64,000 nt of DNA from assembly GCA_017634555.1 (NCBI GenBank), contig JAGBNF010000046.1, forward strand, positions 1-64,000. The letters run 5' to 3'. Under the pieces are notes generated by a model. The model ran no database searches and had not been told where the DNA came from. It was given only the letters and a program-made list of their open reading frames with translations. The DNA is from Eubacterium sp. GTDB lineage: Bacteria > Bacillota > Clostridia > Lachnospirales > Lachnospiraceae. Made by a program: the position numbers and the translations under genes. Shown here in pieces: positions 61,903 through 64,000 of this stretch; within the stretch, counting starts at the first letter, position 1, and each line of letters starts with the position of its first letter.

Positions 61903-63457
61903 ATTGATCATAACAGCTATTCTTTTTATACCGGCCTTTCTGCTGGCACTGAGATATAACATCCATATGTTCCAGTTGAACGGCTACAAGAATAATGAAC
62001 AGCGCAGCTGGCTGAAGAAGAATATGAGAAAGCAGTGGATACTGATCTTCTCATTCGTACTGGGAATGGTACGTATCTTCTTTCCACTTCTTGCACTTGA
62101 TATACTGATCTGGATAACGCTCTGGTTGGTATACCTTGTATTCAGAGCACATAAGAGGCTTAATACCAAGAAGAAGCTTGTCTATACAGCACGTGTTAAA
62201 AGACTTATCACGACACTTGTAACAGTACTTGCCATAGGACTTGCTGCGGCATGCATTTTCCTTGATTTCGAGTGTATTCCGGGAGTTCTGATGGTAATAC
62301 TCTCAACTCTTTTCTGGATGAATATGATGGCTAATCTTATCAACCGTCCGATAGAGAAGGAAATCAACAGACATTATATCAATGATGCCAAGAGAAAGCT
62401 TAAGAGCGTTGACGGAATCAAGGTCATAGGTATTACGGGAAGCTATGGAAAGACAAGCGTAAAGTTTTATCTTCAGACACTTCTTCAGAGCAAGTATAGT
62501 GTTCTTGTTACACCTGAAAGCTACAATACTCCGATGGGGGTTGTTAAGACACTCAGAGGTTCTCTGAAGCCGACACATGAGATATTTGTATGTGAAATGG
62601 GCGCCAGATATGTAGGTGATATAAAGGAAATATGTGATATAGTTCATCCGGATATGGGAGTTATCACTTCCATCGGACCTCAGCATCTCGAGACCTTCGG
62701 TGATATGGCACACATCCAGAGCACCAAGTTTGAGCTTGCCGATGCACTTCCTTCGGGAGGAAAGCTCTTCCTGAACGGAGATAATGACTATATTCAGGAA
62801 AAGGCAGTAAACTATAAGGATAAGGTATTCTATTATTCGGAAAAGAAGGGTGAGGGTTATACCTCTGAACTCGTTTCTGTATCAGAGTATGGAACAGAGT
62901 TCACTGTGACAGCTCCTGACGGAGAGAAAGAAACCTTCCGTATGAGACTTATCGGTGCTCATAACATTATAAATGTAGTCGGCGCCATAAGTGTTGCAAA
63001 TACTCTCGGCATTGCGCTTAAGGATCTTATCGTTCCTGTAAGACGTATACAGCCTGTAGAGCATCGTATGCAGATGAGACCTCACGGTGAAGTGACTATC
63101 ATTGATGATGCGTATAATTCTAATCCTGTAGGTTCAAAGGCAGCTGTCGAAACTCTTAAGATGTTTGACGGCTCGAGAATTCTCGTTACACCGGGAATGG
63201 TTGAGCTCGGAAGCAGGGAAGAGGAATTCAATTATAAGTTCGGTACATATGCAGCTGACTGCTGTGATCATATAGTTCTGGTCGGTAAAGAAGACCACAC
63301 AGCGCCTATAAGAAAGGGAGCACTTGACGCAGGATTCCCTGAGGCTAAGCTGAAGAGCTTCCCAAAGCTTGAAGAAGCACTGGAGTATGCATATAAAATT
63401 AAGGACGAAGGCCATAAATACATTCTGTTGGAAAATGACCTGCCTGATAATTACTAG
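61889..63457 (+). CDS. MurF-like Mur ligase with an N-terminal membrane domain
   Basis: Predicted UDP-MurNAc-tripeptide:D-Ala-D-Ala ligase of 522 residues. Unlike classical MurF it starts with about 130 residues of membrane helices (LIVRLIITAILFIPAFLLAL, WILIFSFVLGMVRIFFPL, LITTLVTVLAIGLAAACIFL). The Mur ligase core follows: P-loop IGITGSYGKTSVKFYLQ, CEMGARYVGDI, GPQHLETFGD, GAHNIINVVGA and IDDAYNSNPVGSKAAV, all with usual catalytic residues. ATG 61889 is chosen as the first residue of helix 1. It overlaps the hydrolase gene, and ddl begins 13 bases after it, supporting the D-Ala-D-Ala assignment. It may be an additional, membrane-anchored MurF. Confidence 0.85.
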   Translation: MLIVRLIITAILFIPAFLLALRYNIHMFQLNGYKNNEQRSWLKKNMRKQWILIFSFVLGMVRIFFPLLALDILIWITLWLVYLVFRAHKRLNTKKKLVYTARVKRLITTLVTVLAIGLAAACIFLDFECIPGVLMVILSTLFWMNMMANLINRPIEKEINRHYINDAKRKLKSVDGIKVIGITGSYGKTSVKFYLQTLLQSKYSVLVTPESYNTPMGVVKTLRGSLKPTHEIFVCEMGARYVGDIKEICDIVHPDMGVITSIGPQHLETFGDMAHIQSTKFELADALPSGGKLFLNGDNDYIQEKAVNYKDKVFYYSEKKGEGYTSELVSVSEYGTEFTVTAPDGEKETFRMRLIGAHNIINVVGAISVANTLGIALKDLIVPVRRIQPVEHRMQMRPHGEVTIIDDAYNSNPVGSKAAVETLKMFDGSRILVTPGMVELGSREEEFNYKFGTYAADCCDHIVLVGKEDHTAPIRKGALDAGFPEAKLKSFPKLEEALEYAYKIKDEGHKYILLENDLPDNY

Positions 63458-63470
63458 GAGGTAATAAATA

Positions 63471-64000
63471 ATGAGTCTTAAGGTTGCCGTATTATTCGGT
63501 GGAAAAAGTGTAGAGCATGAGGTATCGGTTATTTCTGCTATTCAGGCTATATACAGTATGAATAAGGAAAAGTATGATATCATTCCTGTATACATGAACA
63601 AGAAGAATGAAATGTTCGTCGGCGAGGATGTTGGAAATATAGATGCATATAAGGATATCAAAGGACTTATCGAGAAATCTCAGAGAGTTATTATGATAAA
63701 TGACGGAGAGGGAGTTAAGCTCATAGGATATCCACAGAAGAAATTCGGTAAGAATTATGATACTTCAGTAGATGTGGTATTTCCGATAGTTCACGGAACA
63801 AATGTTGAAGACGGAAATCTTCAGGGATTCCTTAAAACAGTTGGAGTTCCTTTTGTAGGATGTGACACAATATCATCTGCCATGGGAATGGATAAGTACA
63901 TTCAGAAGCTGGTTCTCAAGGAAGCAGGAGTTCCTGTTCTCGATGCAGATATTTTCAGACTTTCAGATTATGAGGATATGGAAGGCCTTCTCGATAAGAT
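63471..64000 (+). CDS. ddl: D-alanine-D-alanine ligase (5' part; continues past the window)
   Basis: Only the first 176 codons are in the window. The N terminus MSLKVAVLFGGKSVEHEVSV is the Ddl signature with the Glu and Ser of the first substrate site (SVEHEVS). Later parts include VDVVFPIVHGTNVEDGNLQG and MGMDKYIQKLVLKEAGVPV, which match the ATP-grasp linker region of Ddl enzymes. It ligates two D-alanines for use by the MurF-like enzyme just upstream, 13 bases away. TAGGAGGTAA precedes the ATG. Residues that distinguish D-Ala-D-Ala from D-Ala-D-Lac activity are beyond the window edge. Confidence 0.92.
   Translation, partial: MSLKVAVLFGGKSVEHEVSVISAIQAIYSMNKEKYDIIPVYMNKKNEMFVGEDVGNIDAYKDIKGLIEKSQRVIMINDGEGVKLIGYPQKKFGKNYDTSVDVVFPIVHGTNVEDGNLQGFLKTVGVPFVGCDTISSAMGMDKYIQKLVLKEAGVPVLDADIFRLSDYEDMEGLLDK

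Noticed and set aside
59744..61962. Long minus-strand open frames (261 and 308 codons) opposite recD2, comF and the hydrolase
   Set aside because: They run antisense to strongly recognised genes, lack ribosome sites and give Cys/Arg/His-rich products typical of shadow frames.

Overview
The window looks like a chromosomal segment of a low-GC, Gram-positive, plant-fibre-degrading anaerobe of the class Clostridia, most likely Lachnospiraceae (Butyrivibrio/Pseudobutyrivibrio/Lachnospira-like). This rests on AGGAGG-type ribosome binding sites, TATAAT promoters, a SAM-I riboswitch, a glmS ribozyme, intracellular cellobiose phosphorylase, intracellular GH5/GH43 enzymes and a pectin-sugar catabolic island. 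Genus is inference. No tRNA, rRNA, transposase, prophage or CRISPR array was seen.

Layout. 0-5.4 kb: MacB-type ABC exporter (ATPase + permease), a clostripain-family (C11) lipoprotein with a very acidic, Tyr-rich linker, and a stand-alone acyl carrier protein + acyl-ACP thioesterase pair. 5.6-7.7 kb: secreted leucine-rich-repeat protein with C-terminal WYYV-type repeats. 8-12.1 kb: GH94 cellobiose phosphorylase (minus strand), HIT protein, aldose 1-epimerase-like protein. 12.1-13.8 kb: SAM-I riboswitch with terminator, an unexplained branched-RNA element, then metK.

13.9-33.7 kb is a pectin (rhamnogalacturonan/galacturonan) island. A minus-strand operon encodes AraC, GH28, YesL-like (DUF624) and LacI proteins. 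A divergent plus-strand operon encodes a sugar ABC importer, GH43 and a GH63-like hydrolase. A second minus-strand unit carries LacI and uxaC, divergent from uxaB-uxaA-rhaB-rhaA-rhaD. Imported oligosaccharide would be trimmed inside the cell. Galacturonate goes through UxaC-UxaB-UxaA to 2-keto-3-deoxygluconate, and rhamnose through RhaA-RhaB-RhaD to DHAP and lactaldehyde. A 14-bp palindrome in three promoters ties the two halves into one regulon.

33.8-38.4 kb: a lipoprotein, a carbamoyltransferase paralogue, pyrB, pyrI, a DUF3592 membrane protein and a frame-disrupted small membrane protein. 38.5-42 kb: beta-glucan genes (GH16 lipoprotein, AraC, GH5). 42-44.8 kb: a membrane protein with a Q/Y-rich tandem-repeat N terminus. 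44.9-52.8 kb: murA, metG, and a UDP-GlcNAc precursor operon (glmS, hexapeptide acyltransferase, glmM) under a glmS ribozyme, with a second branched RNA element before glmS. 52.8-57.7 kb: a lipoprotein, a coiled-coil protein with a strict 11-residue cysteine ladder, a multi-PAS/GAF sensor and mreB. 57.7-64 kb: a second copy of the metK-leader element, recD2, comF, an alpha/beta hydrolase, a membrane-anchored MurF and the 5' part of ddl.

The observations I rate highest are the paired structured elements at 12364-12524 and 57772-57933 (same architecture, shared sequence blocks, one compensatory base-pair change) and the cysteine-ladder hendecad coiled coil at 53849-54808. Also notable are an in-frame TGA near the end of the GH63-like gene and a one-base frame break in a small membrane-protein gene.
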